From positions 1-25,021 of IMG/VR virus record IMGVR_UViG_3300008117_000352: a stretch of DNA of 25,021 nt; one strand, given 5' to 3'. This DNA comes from a virus. This document shows positions 1 to 7,660 of this stretch, piece by piece. Every line of letters begins with the position of its first letter. Position 1 is the stretch's first letter. The translations under genes and the position numbers were made by a program. The notes under the pieces are model-generated. The model was given only the letters and a program-made list of their open reading frames with translations. It ran no database searches and was not told where the DNA came from.

Positions 1-1
1 A

Positions 2-373
2 ATGCCATATAAGCCCAGAAAAATAGCCGACGCTTTGCGGAACTACCGCGCAGAAGATATGGCGATGTTTAACCTGACTGAACCGGGGAACATCAACCTT
101 AACGAGCGGCTTGGCGTAAAGAACGAAATCCCCGGCGAAGGCGGTATCAGCACGATACGCAGCATGGGCGTTAACATCGACGGCGAAGAAGTCCTTATCC
201 CTACGGTCGTCAACGGGCGCATCGTAAGTGAAGATGAAGCCATCAAGCACTATCGTCGAACCGGCGAACACCTCGGCAAATTCAAAACACCGGACGAAAG
301 CACACGCTACGCCGAACGCTTACACGAAGAAGAAGCGCGTCGAGTTAACCCAAGGCAACAGCGGCAAAGATAG
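2..373 (+). CDS. Small virion-associated domain protein (standalone)
   Basis: A 123-residue protein. Residues about 28-112 have the pattern GNINLNERLGVKNE, then ISTIRSMGVNIDGEEVLIPT, then EAIKHYRRTGEHLGKF and a YAERLHEEEA helix. This module occurs widely in tailed phages, often inside large internal virion or transglycosylase proteins; here it stands alone. Its biochemical role is not known to me. It sits 38 bases upstream of the terminase small subunit in the same direction, so it is probably part of the late operon. The ATG at position 2 is the first visible start; the window edge hides anything upstream, so the true N-terminus may be longer. Confidence 0.75.
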   Translation: MPYKPRKIADALRNYRAEDMAMFNLTEPGNINLNERLGVKNEIPGEGGISTIRSMGVNIDGEEVLIPTVVNGRIVSEDEAIKHYRRTGEHLGKFKTPDESTRYAERLHEEEARRVNPRQQRQR

Positions 374-411
374 TTTCATTAGATAAACAATCGAGATATA
401 TTAACCCCGGT

Positions 412-672
412 ATGCCAGCAGGAAGACCCAAAGGAAGCCCGAACAAGTCAACCGCCGCCGCACGGGAGGCGATAGCCGCTTTTGTGGACAACAACGCAGA
501 GCGACTACAGGGCTGGCTTGACGAGATACACGCAGACAAGGGCGCAGAGGCAGCGTTCAAGTGCTTCAGCGACCTACTCGAATACCATGTGCCTAAACTT
601 GCACGCCACGAACACAGCGGCCCAGAGGGCGGCAAGATTCAAATCGAAGCGACATGGGGCAAGCCCGAGTGA
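412..672 (+). CDS. terS: Terminase small subunit (DNA packaging)
   Basis: An 86-residue basic-to-acidic protein starting MPAGRPKGSPNKST, the typical N-terminus of short phage small terminase subunits (a GRPKGSPNK basic head, then a helical domain). The small subunit recognises the packaging site and loads the large subunit on DNA. The stop TGA at 670-672 overlaps a GTG (669-671) that would be the natural GTGA start of the large subunit, but a 29-bp tandem duplication has moved the working start downstream. Upstream, 374-411 is AT-rich with no clear promoter. The call rests on the N-terminal signature and on the gene directly preceding terL. Confidence 0.8.
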   Translation: MPAGRPKGSPNKSTAAAREAIAAFVDNNAERLQGWLDEIHADKGAEAAFKCFSDLLEYHVPKLARHEHSGPEGGKIQIEATWGKPE

Positions 673-719
673 AGCAGCGCGTCCTGCTGCAGCCCGAGTG
701 AAGCAGCGCGTCCTGCTGC
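662..719 (+). repeat. 29-bp perfect tandem duplication at the terS/terL junction
   Basis: Positions 662-690 and 691-719 are identical 29-base units lying head to tail, starting AGCCCGAGTG and ending CGTCCTGCTGC. The unit carries the end of terS (codons for P-E and the stop) and the GTGAAGCAGCGC start of terL. Because 29 is not a multiple of three, the first GTG (669) runs into a stop at 699-701 and only the second GTG (698) opens the terL frame. It is either a real small duplication or an assembly error. Confidence 0.95.
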
Positions 720-2038
720 CGTATACGCCCCGCAAAGCCTTCCTGCCGTTCCATGAGCGCACCAAACGCTGGGGGTGCCTCGTCGCGCACAGAAGAGCAG
801 GAAAAACTGTCGCAGCGGTTAACGACATCATCCGCGCAGCCTTCATGTACTCCGGGCCGAACGGCCTGTTTGGCTATGTTGCCCCGTACCAGAATCAGGC
901 GCGGCGCATTGCATGGGACTACTTCAAATACTTCGCCGAACCGCTCATCAAGGACGCAAACGAAGCGCAGATGACCCTGACGCTGGTTAACGGCGCGAAG
1001 GTTAGCCTGTTCGGAGCCGACAACGCAGATGCTATGCGCGGCCTCGGGTTCAGCGGTATCTACCTAGACGAGTACGGCGACTTCAAGCCCAGCGTGTTCG
1101 GCAATGTCATACGCCCAGCCCTATCGGATAAGCAGGGGTGGGCTGTGTTTGCCGGTACGCCGAAGGGCAAGAACCAGTTCTGGGACATCTACGAGACTGC
1201 CCAACGCCTGCCCGATGAGTGGTTCCTGCTACGCCTGCCTGCTAGCCAATCAGGGCTGCTACCGCAGGGCGAACTCAACGCAGCAAAGGCGCAGTTGTCG
1301 GAAGACCAGTATCTCCAAGAGTACGAGTGCAGTTTCGAGGCGGCTATCCTCGGCGCGTTCTACGGCACAGAGATGCGACAGGCAGATAGTCAGGGGCGCA
1401 TCAACCCAGATGTGCGGCACGACTCCGGTCACCCCGTATACACGGCGTGGGACTTGGGGTATCGAGACGATACGGCGATTTTTTGGTATCAGGTCATCAG
1501 CGGCGAGGTGCGCGTCATCGACTTCTTCGCCATCTCGGGTGCAGACATCCGCGCTATCGCAGAGGTAGTCGTTAACAAAGGTTATCGGTATGCCAAGCAT
1601 TACCTCCCGCATGACGCTCGGGCAAAGAGCCTGCAGACGGGTCGCAGCATCGTCGAGCAGTTGGCTGACCACCTCGGGATAGCCAATCTGTCGGTCGTTC
1701 CTAACATTGGCTTACAAGACGGAATCCAAGCAGTTCGCCAAATGTTGCCCCGAACTTGGTTCAATTCCGTAAAATGTGGCGACGGGATAGAGGCTTTACG
1801 CCAATATCAACGAGAGTATGATGAGGACAAGAAAGCGTTCAGGGCATCACCCCGACATGATTGGACATCACACCCTGCCGACGCTTTCCGTATGTTGGCA
1901 GTTGCGTGGAGGCAAGAGCCTGCCGCGCAAAAGCCGTTAGAGGGCAAGGTGCTTATCGTTGGGCCGCAGAACGAAGTCACCCTTAACGATATGTGGCAAG
2001 TGCATGAGCGCAGCGTCTCAAGGAGGGCGCGAATATGA
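698..2038 (+). CDS. terL: Terminase large subunit (ATPase-nuclease packaging motor)
   Basis: A 446-residue protein from GTG 698. It powers DNA translocation into the capsid and cuts the concatemer. N-terminal ATPase: Walker A-like AHRRAGKT near residue 30, and Walker B IYLDEYGDF near residue 125, with the DE pair. C-terminal RNase H-like nuclease: TAWDLGYRDDTAIF (first acidic residue) near residue 245, YLPHDARAKS, and a final HPADAFR. The frame is open back to 482, but that stretch overlaps terS and is not protein-like, while M-K-Q-R-V-L-L-P-Y-T-P-R is a typical TerL opening; GTG 698 is therefore chosen. The length suits podovirus or siphovirus TerLs. The stop overlaps the next ATG (ATGA at 2035). 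Confidence 0.95.
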   Translation: MKQRVLLPYTPRKAFLPFHERTKRWGCLVAHRRAGKTVAAVNDIIRAAFMYSGPNGLFGYVAPYQNQARRIAWDYFKYFAEPLIKDANEAQMTLTLVNGAKVSLFGADNADAMRGLGFSGIYLDEYGDFKPSVFGNVIRPALSDKQGWAVFAGTPKGKNQFWDIYETAQRLPDEWFLLRLPASQSGLLPQGELNAAKAQLSEDQYLQEYECSFEAAILGAFYGTEMRQADSQGRINPDVRHDSGHPVYTAWDLGYRDDTAIFWYQVISGEVRVIDFFAISGADIRAIAEVVVNKGYRYAKHYLPHDARAKSLQTGRSIVEQLADHLGIANLSVVPNIGLQDGIQAVRQMLPRTWFNSVKCGDGIEALRQYQREYDEDKKAFRASPRHDWTSHPADAFRMLAVAWRQEPAAQKPLEGKVLIVGPQNEVTLNDMWQVHERSVSRRARI

Positions 2039-2340
2039 GTGGCGTTAACATCGCGTATCAATACCCCTACGAGACGGTCGCCGCCTCGCAGACCGCGCAG
2101 GTGCTTGGCACCAATGGCGCAGCAAACGACTACCTGCATCGCATCGTGGTGACGGTATCCACGGCTGTGAGTTCGACCGTCAGCATCATCGACGGCAGCA
2201 CGACCGTGCTTGCCATCCCTGCCAACACGCCCATCGGTGTGTATAGCCTCGAACTTGGCCTCAACGCGGCTACCGGCCCGTGGAAGGTCACGACGGGTGC
2301 AGGCGCTGCTGTTCTCGCAGTTGGGTTGTTCAGCAAATGA
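2035..2340 (+). CDS. Hypothetical small beta-rich protein
   Basis: A 101-residue protein, rich in Thr, Val, Ala and Ser, with alternating hydrophobic strands (HRIVVTVSTAVSSTVSIIDG, then PWKVTTGAGAAVLAVGLFSK). No signal peptide or catalytic motif is visible. It starts in an ATGA overlap with terL and has a strong AGGAGGG ribosome site just upstream (about 2021-2027). The composition suits a small virion protein such as a head-surface or fibre component, but that is an inference from composition and from its place between terminase and portal. Confidence 0.7.
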   Translation: MSGVNIAYQYPYETVAASQTAQVLGTNGAANDYLHRIVVTVSTAVSSTVSIIDGSTTVLAIPANTPIGVYSLELGLNAATGPWKVTTGAGAAVLAVGLFSK

Positions 2341-2501
2341 ACCGCAAGCCCGGACTCTACGCCAACATCCTAGCCAAACAGGAGCGCATCAAGGCTGGCT
2401 CCGGCGAAAGGATGCGTAAGCCCGGAGAGGCTGGTGCGCCGACCGCAAAGGCGTTCCGCGAAAGCGCCAAGACCGCTAAACCAGAGAAAAAGGGTTACTG
2501 A
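2337..2501 (+). CDS. Small conserved phage protein (54 aa)
   Basis: A 54-residue Lys/Arg-rich protein: MNRKPGLYANILAKQERI, then GSGERMRKPGEAGAPTAKAF and a basic tail ending KKGY. The GLYANI-AKQ-RI-AGSGE-MRKPG pattern is familiar from many tailed phages just upstream of the portal gene. Its function is not established to my knowledge. It is joined by ATGA overlaps to the genes on both sides (2337 and 2501), so it is probably translationally coupled. A longer open frame exists upstream from 2280, but it lies inside the previous gene; ATG 2337 is the coupled start. Confidence 0.75.
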   Translation: MNRKPGLYANILAKQERIKAGSGERMRKPGEAGAPTAKAFRESAKTAKPEKKGY

Positions 2502-2794
2502 TGAGCGCAGCGTGGCAGCGTAAGGAAGGCAAGAACCCGAAGGGTGGCCTCAACGCCGCTGGTCGCGCATCGTACAAGCGTGAGACGGGCGGCACCCTCA
2601 AGCCTCCGGTGAAGGGCGGCGATAATCCTCGCCGCGCCTCGTTCCTCGCACGCATGGGCAACATGGCAGGCCCGATGGAGAAGAACGGCAAGCCTACCCG
2701 CCTCGCTCTCGCGCTGCGTGCGTGGGGTGCGTCGAGCAAAGAGGATGCGCGTGCGAAGGCTAGTGCCATCTCTGCGCGAAACAAGAAGGACTGA
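2501..2794 (+). CDS. Small basic conserved phage protein (97 aa)
   Basis: A strongly basic 97-residue protein starting MSAAWQRKEGKNPKGGLNAA, with internal FLARMGNMAGPMEKNGKPTR and a C-terminal ALRAWG segment. The AWQRKEGKNP-GGLN opening and the ARM-GM-GPM--NGKPTR block define a widespread phage family of unknown function (I believe DUF6321, from memory). The charge suggests binding to DNA or RNA, but nothing catalytic is visible. It lies between two other small proteins and the portal gene. ATG 2501 overlaps the preceding TGA. Confidence 0.8.
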   Translation: MSAAWQRKEGKNPKGGLNAAGRASYKRETGGTLKPPVKGGDNPRRASFLARMGNMAGPMEKNGKPTRLALALRAWGASSKEDARAKASAISARNKKD

Positions 2795-2796
2795 AC

Positions 2797-5049
2797 ATGG
2801 ACGAGCGCGTTAGCCAAGAACTAGAGAAGTACCTGCGTGCTGTGGGTACTTACGAGAACGAGTTCGCCAAGTGGCAGGCGCGTGTCAAGAAACTGGTCAA
2901 GCGTTACCGCGACGACACCCGTGGCTCTGGCGGCAACGAGACGGCGAAGTTCAACATCCTGTGGTCAAATGTCCAGACGCTGATTCCTGCCGTCTACGCC
3001 AAACTTCCGAAGGCTGATGTACAGCGCCGCTTCGGTGATAACGACCCCGTGGGCCGCGTGGCATCACGCCTCATCGAACGCGCCGTAGACTTTGAGATTG
3101 AGCATTACCCGGACTTCCGCTCGACCATGAAATACGATGTCGAGGATAGATTCCTCGGCGGTCGCGGAACCTCATGGGTGCGGTACGAACCCCATGTGGC
3201 CCCCATCGGGGTTGAGGATGACGGTCTATCTATCACCTCGGACATCGAAGCCGGTGAAGGTGCGCCGCCGCCGCTGGAGCAGGTCGAGTACGAACGCGCC
3301 CCGGTTGACTATGTGCATTGGAAAGACTTTGGACACTCTCAAGGGCGCACTTGGGAAGAGGTAGGACAGGTATGGCGCTGGGTCTACATGACCCGTGAGG
3401 CCATCGTAGAGCGGTTTGGCGAGGAAATGGCACGCACCATCCCGACCGACCAAGGCCCGGAGACGCTCAACGCCTACCGCGACAGCAAGCGTCAGTACAA
3501 CCTCGCCAAAATATGCGAGTTGTGGGACAAGGAGACGCTAAAGGTTTATTGGTTCTGCAAGGGTATGCCGCACTTCATTGATGTGCGCGAAGACCCGCTC
3601 GGCGTGGAAGGGTTCTTTCCTTGTCCGAAACCGTTGTACGCCACGACGACCTCGGACAACCTCGTACCCGTCCCGGACTTTGTGCTGTACCAAGACCAAG
3701 CGATGGAGTTGGACATCCTGTCTGACCGTATCGACGGATTGGTGAAGGCTCTGCGGGTGCGCGGCGTGTACGACGCAAGCCAACCTGCGCTCCAACGCCT
3801 GATGACCGAGGGCGACAACAACGCCCTCATCCCGGTAGACAAATGGGCAGCGTTTGGCGAAAAGGGTGGACTCAAGGGCAGCATCGACCTTCTGCCGCTC
3901 GACACCATCGCGCAGGCGCTTCTGCAATGCTACCAAGCGCGTGCCGACATCAAGGGTCAGATATACGAAATCACGGGCATCGCTGACATCATCCGTGGTC
4001 AGTCTGCCGCCTCGGAGACTGCAACCGCGCAGCAGATTAAGGGTCAGTACGCTGGCCTGCGTCTGCGGTCGATGCAGGAGGATGTGGCGCTCTACGCTAC
4101 CGAGGTCATTCGGCTGAAGGCGCAGGTGATGTGCCTGCACTACCAGCCGCAGACCATCCTCGCCTACGCCGCCGCCGAGCAGATGTCAGACGCTGACAAG
4201 GCGCTCATCCCGCAGGCGTTGCAACTCATCCGCGACAAGCCGTTGCGTAATTTCCGCATTGACATCGCCGCTGACAGCCTTGTGCAGATTGACGAGGCGC
4301 AAGAGAAGCAGGACAGGATGCAGTTCCTGCAAGCCTTCGGTGGCTTCTTGCAACAGGCGCTCCCAGTTGGGCAAGCATCGCCCGAACTCATCCCGGTGAT
4401 GATGGACTTGCTCAAGTACGGCGTGCAGGCGTTCAAGGCCGCTCGACCGCTTGAGGGCAGCATTGACGCAGCGGTGGAACAATTAAAGATGGCTGCACAG
4501 CAACCGCGTGAGAACCCGGAAGCGCAACGCGCACAGATGGTCGCGCAGGCCGAGCAGGCGAAGGCGCAGATGATGATGCAAGTTGAGCAGGCAAAGTTGC
4601 AGCAGGCTTCGCAGGTCGAGGCGATGAAGGCGCAGAACGACCAGCAACTTGAATCGCTGAAACAGCAGTTTGAGGCGCAACTTGCACAACAGAAAATCGC
4701 CGCCGAACAGCAGATGGCGAAGTACAAGGCAGACTTGGACGCTGCAACCAAAATCATGGTGGCACGCATCTCGGCTAACCCCGGCCTCGACATCCCCGCT
4801 CTGGAGCAGCAGCAAGCCGTCACCGAGCGCGTCATGCAGGACATGGGCGGTGAGGTGAGGCAGGCCATGCAAAACCTCGTGGCGCTCTACGGTCAGATGG
4901 CATCGTCCAACGACGAGAACATGAAGGGCGTGCGCTCTGCCCTTTCGACGCTGACCGCCCCGAAGCGCATCATCCGTGGCCCTGACGGTCGGGCTGTGGG
5001 CGTGGAGGCGGTGCAGCAGACCCTCGAACTGGAGCCGCGACTGCAATGA
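2797..5049 (+). CDS. Portal protein (head-tail connector)
   Basis: A 750-residue protein expected to form the dodecameric ring at the capsid vertex through which DNA enters and leaves. Sequence support: an N-terminal helical part with NILWSNVQTLIPAVYAKLPK (residues about 50-70), RLIERAVDFEIEHYPDF, the YVHWKDFGHSQGRTWEEV block near residue 170, and the ITGIADIIRGQSAASETATA portal motif near residue 390-410. Residues about 575-660 form a long Gln/Ala/Met-rich coiled coil. The size matches P22-like podovirus portals, which carry an extended C-terminal barrel. ATG 2797 follows AAGGA. It precedes the scaffold and capsid genes in the usual phage order, and its stop overlaps the next ATG. Confidence 0.9.
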   Translation: MDERVSQELEKYLRAVGTYENEFAKWQARVKKLVKRYRDDTRGSGGNETAKFNILWSNVQTLIPAVYAKLPKADVQRRFGDNDPVGRVASRLIERAVDFEIEHYPDFRSTMKYDVEDRFLGGRGTSWVRYEPHVAPIGVEDDGLSITSDIEAGEGAPPPLEQVEYERAPVDYVHWKDFGHSQGRTWEEVGQVWRWVYMTREAIVERFGEEMARTIPTDQGPETLNAYRDSKRQYNLAKICELWDKETLKVYWFCKGMPHFIDVREDPLGVEGFFPCPKPLYATTTSDNLVPVPDFVLYQDQAMELDILSDRIDGLVKALRVRGVYDASQPALQRLMTEGDNNALIPVDKWAAFGEKGGLKGSIDLLPLDTIAQALLQCYQARADIKGQIYEITGIADIIRGQSAASETATAQQIKGQYAGLRLRSMQEDVALYATEVIRLKAQVMCLHYQPQTILAYAAAEQMSDADKALIPQALQLIRDKPLRNFRIDIAADSLVQIDEAQEKQDRMQFLQAFGGFLQQALPVGQASPELIPVMMDLLKYGVQAFKAARPLEGSIDAAVEQLKMAAQQPRENPEAQRAQMVAQAEQAKAQMMMQVEQAKLQQASQVEAMKAQNDQQLESLKQQFEAQLAQQKIAAEQQMAKYKADLDAATKIMVARISANPGLDIPALEQQQAVTERVMQDMGGEVRQAMQNLVALYGQMASSNDENMKGVRSALSTLTAPKRIIRGPDGRAVGVEAVQQTLELEPRLQ

Positions 5050-5231
5050 TTACGACGACCAAAGGGATGATGGATGAAGCCCTGCTGGAGAAGCGCGAGG
5101 GCGAGGTTAACAACGACCACGAACATACGCGCTGGGTCGAGTATTGGCACGAGGGTGAACTTGTCCATCGGTCTGTCCATGTCCACCTCAAGGAAGCCCC
5201 GGCGCTGTTCCCCGAACTGGAGAAATTTTGA
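5046..5231 (+). CDS. Hypothetical small acidic protein (61 aa)
   Basis: A 61-residue protein, MITTTKGMMDEALLEKREGE at the start, then a His/Trp-rich middle (HEHTRWVEYWHEGELVHRSV) that reads like a small beta hairpin, and ending LFPELEKF. It is coupled to the portal by an ATGA overlap at 5046, and its stop TGA (5229-5231) overlaps the next start by one base. No motif identifies a function. The tight overlaps on both sides and the portal-like base composition support it as a real gene. Confidence 0.65.
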   Translation: MITTTKGMMDEALLEKREGEVNNDHEHTRWVEYWHEGELVHRSVHVHLKEAPALFPELEKF

Positions 5232-5686
5232 TGGCTAACACACAAGCCCTGTGTACTTCGTTCAAGGTCGAGATTCTGGGCGGTGTACACGCCATCGGCA
5301 CGCCCCCGACTCGCGGCACGACTGCAAAGGACACCTTCAAGGCTGCGCTCTACGAAGCCACCGCCACGGTTAACGCTGCCACGACCGCCTATAACGCCTC
5401 TGGGGAGGTGTCGGGCGCAGGGTACAGCGCAGGTGGCATCACGGTAACGAACGCCACAGCGCCCACCTCAACGGGAACCACGGCGTATTGGACTCCCTCT
5501 GCCTCGCTGACCTACACCGGGGTGACGCTGACTACGCCGTTTGACGCGGTGTTGATGTACAACAGCACGCAGGCTGACAAGGCGGTAGCGGTTTACACCT
5601 TCGGGTCGCAGACGGTCACGGCGGGTAACTTCATCCTGACCATGCCGACCAACGATGCCTCAACCGCGCTCCTGCGGATTGTGTGA
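5231..5686 (+). CDS. Putative minor structural protein
   Basis: A 151-residue Thr/Ala/Ser-rich protein with beta-rich repeats such as TATVNAATTAYNASGEVSGA and a C-terminal YTFGSQTVTAGNFILTMP. Similar low-complexity proteins are common between portal and scaffold genes in podoviruses and are usually called virion proteins; the exact role is unknown. A TTG three bases upstream is in frame, but ATG 5231 lies at normal spacing from GGAGA (5219-5223), so ATG is preferred. Only a few bases separate it from the next gene. Confidence 0.7.
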   Translation: MANTQALCTSFKVEILGGVHAIGTPPTRGTTAKDTFKAALYEATATVNAATTAYNASGEVSGAGYSAGGITVTNATAPTSTGTTAYWTPSASLTYTGVTLTTPFDAVLMYNSTQADKAVAVYTFGSQTVTAGNFILTMPTNDASTALLRIV

Positions 5687-5692
5687 TGAGTC

Positions 5693-6337
5693 GTGGCGAA
5701 GGGGCCGTGGGACACAGGTACATGGGATGACGCGCAATGGGACAGCCTCCCGGTCACAAGCGTCACCGGAACCGGCGGCGTTGGTAGCCTTGGCACCTCG
5801 CAAAGCGTCACGCTCTCGGGCAATTCTGCTACAGGCGAGACGGGAAGCCTCGGAGCAAGCATTACGGCGGGCCTTACGGGTGTCAGCGCCGTTGGAGTCG
5901 TTGGAGATGAAACCGATTCGGTCGAGGTTGCCCTTTCCGGTGTGGGAGCATCTGGTCAAACAGGTTCTCTCGACCTTCAAGGAGAGGCTGCGCTTATCGG
6001 TGTGGAAGCGACCGGAGCAACCGGAACCCTCACCGCCTCTGTCCAGCCAATCATCGTCCTCGACGACTCGCATGAAGGCGACAAAAAGCGTAAGAAAAAT
6101 TGGGACGAAGACCAAGCGAAGCGCGAAAGGCGCAAGCAAGAGTTAATCTCGGTTTACGAACAACTGCATGAGACACGACCAGAAGTTGCAGAGAGGATTG
6201 TTGAACCGCATTTAACTGTTAACATTGAGCAACCCACGGTTAACTGGGATGCCTTGTTGGGCGACCTTGACCGAGTGGAAAGGTTGATGCGAGAGCATCA
6301 AGAGATGGACGACGAAGAAGTATTGTTGTTTTTATGA
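5693..6337 (+). CDS. Putative structural protein with Gly/Thr repeats and acidic C-terminus
   Basis: A 214-residue protein from GTG 5693. Residues 1-18 have a repeated Trp-Asp pattern (WDTGTWDDAQWDS), like a motif near the end of the nozzle candidate (about 14161-14205). Residues about 20-120 hold several imperfect copies of a G-x-T/S-A-T-G-x-T-G-S-L type beta repeat. From about residue 125 it turns charged and helical (KKRKKNWDEDQAKRERRK) and ends in an acidic coil. This is a beta-repeat head with a helical tail. No enzyme motif is present. No strong ribosome site precedes the GTG; an ATG at 5686 lies in another frame and stops quickly. The stop overlaps the next gene (ATGA). Confidence 0.65.
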   Translation: MAKGPWDTGTWDDAQWDSLPVTSVTGTGGVGSLGTSQSVTLSGNSATGETGSLGASITAGLTGVSAVGVVGDETDSVEVALSGVGASGQTGSLDLQGEAALIGVEATGATGTLTASVQPIIVLDDSHEGDKKRKKNWDEDQAKRERRKQELISVYEQLHETRPEVAERIVEPHLTVNIEQPTVNWDALLGDLDRVERLMREHQEMDDEEVLLFL

Positions 6338-6681
6338 AACGAACTTATGTGATGGTCGATGGCGAGTTTGTAGAGCGCAAGCGCGATGAGCGTGGGCGAC
6401 ACCACTACATCCTTCCCGACATTGCGCCGTACAAGTCCATGATTGACGGACGCATGATTACCTCGCGTTCGCAGCACCGTCGGCACCTCAAGGCCAACGG
6501 TTGCATTGAGGTCGGTAACGAAGACCCGACCAAGTTTGTCAATAAAGAGAAGCCGAAAGGCAATCGAGTGGATGTGTTGCGTCACCAGTTGGCGAACATG
6601 ACCCATTCGGATGCCAATCGGTTGTTGTCGCGGTTGCGCGATGAAGTCCGATTTACCCACGACCCCCACAGGAGACGGTAA
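6334..6681 (+). CDS. Conserved phage protein, basic (115 aa)
   Basis: A 115-residue basic protein: MKRTYVMVDGEFVERKR at the start, then YKSMIDGRMITSRSQHRRHL and ANGCIEVGNEDP. The YKSM-DG-MITSRS-HR-HLK-NGCIEVGNE pattern recurs in many podoviruses and siphoviruses between the portal and scaffold or capsid genes; I know of no proven function. The conserved His and Cys could bind metal, but the residues are too few to claim a zinc finger. The start is an ATGA overlap with the previous gene, and its stop TAA shares one base with the scaffold ATG. Confidence 0.75.
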   Translation: MKRTYVMVDGEFVERKRDERGRHHYILPDIAPYKSMIDGRMITSRSQHRRHLKANGCIEVGNEDPTKFVNKEKPKGNRVDVLRHQLANMTHSDANRLLSRLRDEVRFTHDPHRRR

Positions 6682-7637
6682 TGGAACAAGCCCCACAGGC
6701 AGAAACGCTCGACCGCAAGGAATTGCTGGAGCAGCAGTTTGAGCAGAGCGCCGAAGCGCAGCCGAGAGACGAGGTAGGCCGGTACGCCGAGAAGCAGGCC
6801 GAGCAGCAAGCCGCTGAACCCGCCGACGAACCCGTATGGCGCAAGCCCCCGTCTTCGTGGAAGAAGGAATACCACGAATATTGGTCAAAGGCCGACCCCA
6901 AGATTCAAGAATACGCTTGGCAGCGCGAAGAGCAGATGAAGCGCGGCGTAGAGCCGCTGCTTTCCAAGGCGCAGTTTGCCGATGCGATGAATCAGGCGTT
7001 GGAGCCGTACCTGCCGACCATCCAAGGTCTAGGGATGAAGCCCGAGCAGGCGGTTGCCGCTCTCGCGCAGGCCGACTACACGCTGCGTAACAGCCCCCCA
7101 CAACAGAAGATGGCGTACCTGACGCAGTTGGCTGCGTCTTACGGCATCAACCTTAACCAAGCCATGCAGGGCGGTCAGCAGGTCGCCCAACCCTCGGTTG
7201 ACCCGATGGTGTACCAGTTGCAGAACGAACTGAACACCGTTCGCGGCGAGGTCATGGGATGGAAACAGCAGCAGGAAATGGCAGAGAACCAGACCCTGCT
7301 GAACGAAATCAACAGTTTTTCGATGACAGCCGAACACTTCGAGGAGGCGCGTCCGACGATGATTCAGTTGCTCCAATCTGGGGTGGCTGAGACGCTGGAC
7401 GATGCTTACGAGAAGGCCATTCGGTTGGATTCGGATTTGTTTGACAAAGTTCAATCGGCCCGACAGGCAGAGGTTGTGCAGCGTCAAGCGCAAGTGAAAG
7501 ACCGAGCGGCAAAGGCTGCTCGGGCTGCTGCGGTAAGCGTCAGAGGTTCCACACCCGGAATCAACACGGCTCCCAAGGCGCATAGTCGCCGCGCAATGCT
7601 GGAGGAAGCGTTTGATGAATCCAGTTCGCGGTTGTAA
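6681..7637 (+). CDS. Scaffold-like capsid assembly protein
   Basis: A 318-residue, highly charged, Gln/Glu/Ala-rich and largely helical protein directly upstream of the capsid gene, the standard position for an internal scaffold. An N-terminal acidic coiled coil (residues about 8-55) is followed by WRKPPSSWKKEYHEYW near residue 53-68, a segment typical of podovirus scaffold proteins. The middle is helical, and a basic C-terminal region (KDRAAKAARAAAVSVRG, then AHSRRAMLEEAF) would suit capsid-protein binding. The start ATG 6681 follows AGGAGACGGTA, a good ribosome site. No protease motif is visible. The function is inferred from composition and place. Confidence 0.8.
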   Translation: MEQAPQAETLDRKELLEQQFEQSAEAQPRDEVGRYAEKQAEQQAAEPADEPVWRKPPSSWKKEYHEYWSKADPKIQEYAWQREEQMKRGVEPLLSKAQFADAMNQALEPYLPTIQGLGMKPEQAVAALAQADYTLRNSPPQQKMAYLTQLAASYGINLNQAMQGGQQVAQPSVDPMVYQLQNELNTVRGEVMGWKQQQEMAENQTLLNEINSFSMTAEHFEEARPTMIQLLQSGVAETLDDAYEKAIRLDSDLFDKVQSARQAEVVQRQAQVKDRAAKAARAAAVSVRGSTPGINTAPKAHSRRAMLEEAFDESSSRL

Positions 7638-7660
7638 TTAACTGATATAGGAGTATTGAA

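Noticed and set aside
482-697. An N-terminal extension of terL up to ATG 482
   Set aside because: It overlaps terS in another frame and reads as non-protein-like Arg/Thr-rich sequence; frame openness there is helped by the 29-bp duplication.
4164-5046. Long minus-strand Cys/Ser/Leu-rich ORFs opposite the portal coiled coil
   Set aside because: They mirror the Gln/Ala-rich coiled coil (CTG/GCA codons reversed); the composition is artefactual.
6298-7101. A 267-residue minus-strand ORF opposite the scaffold region
   Set aside because: Low-complexity Arg/Ala composition and overlap with two well-supported + strand genes.
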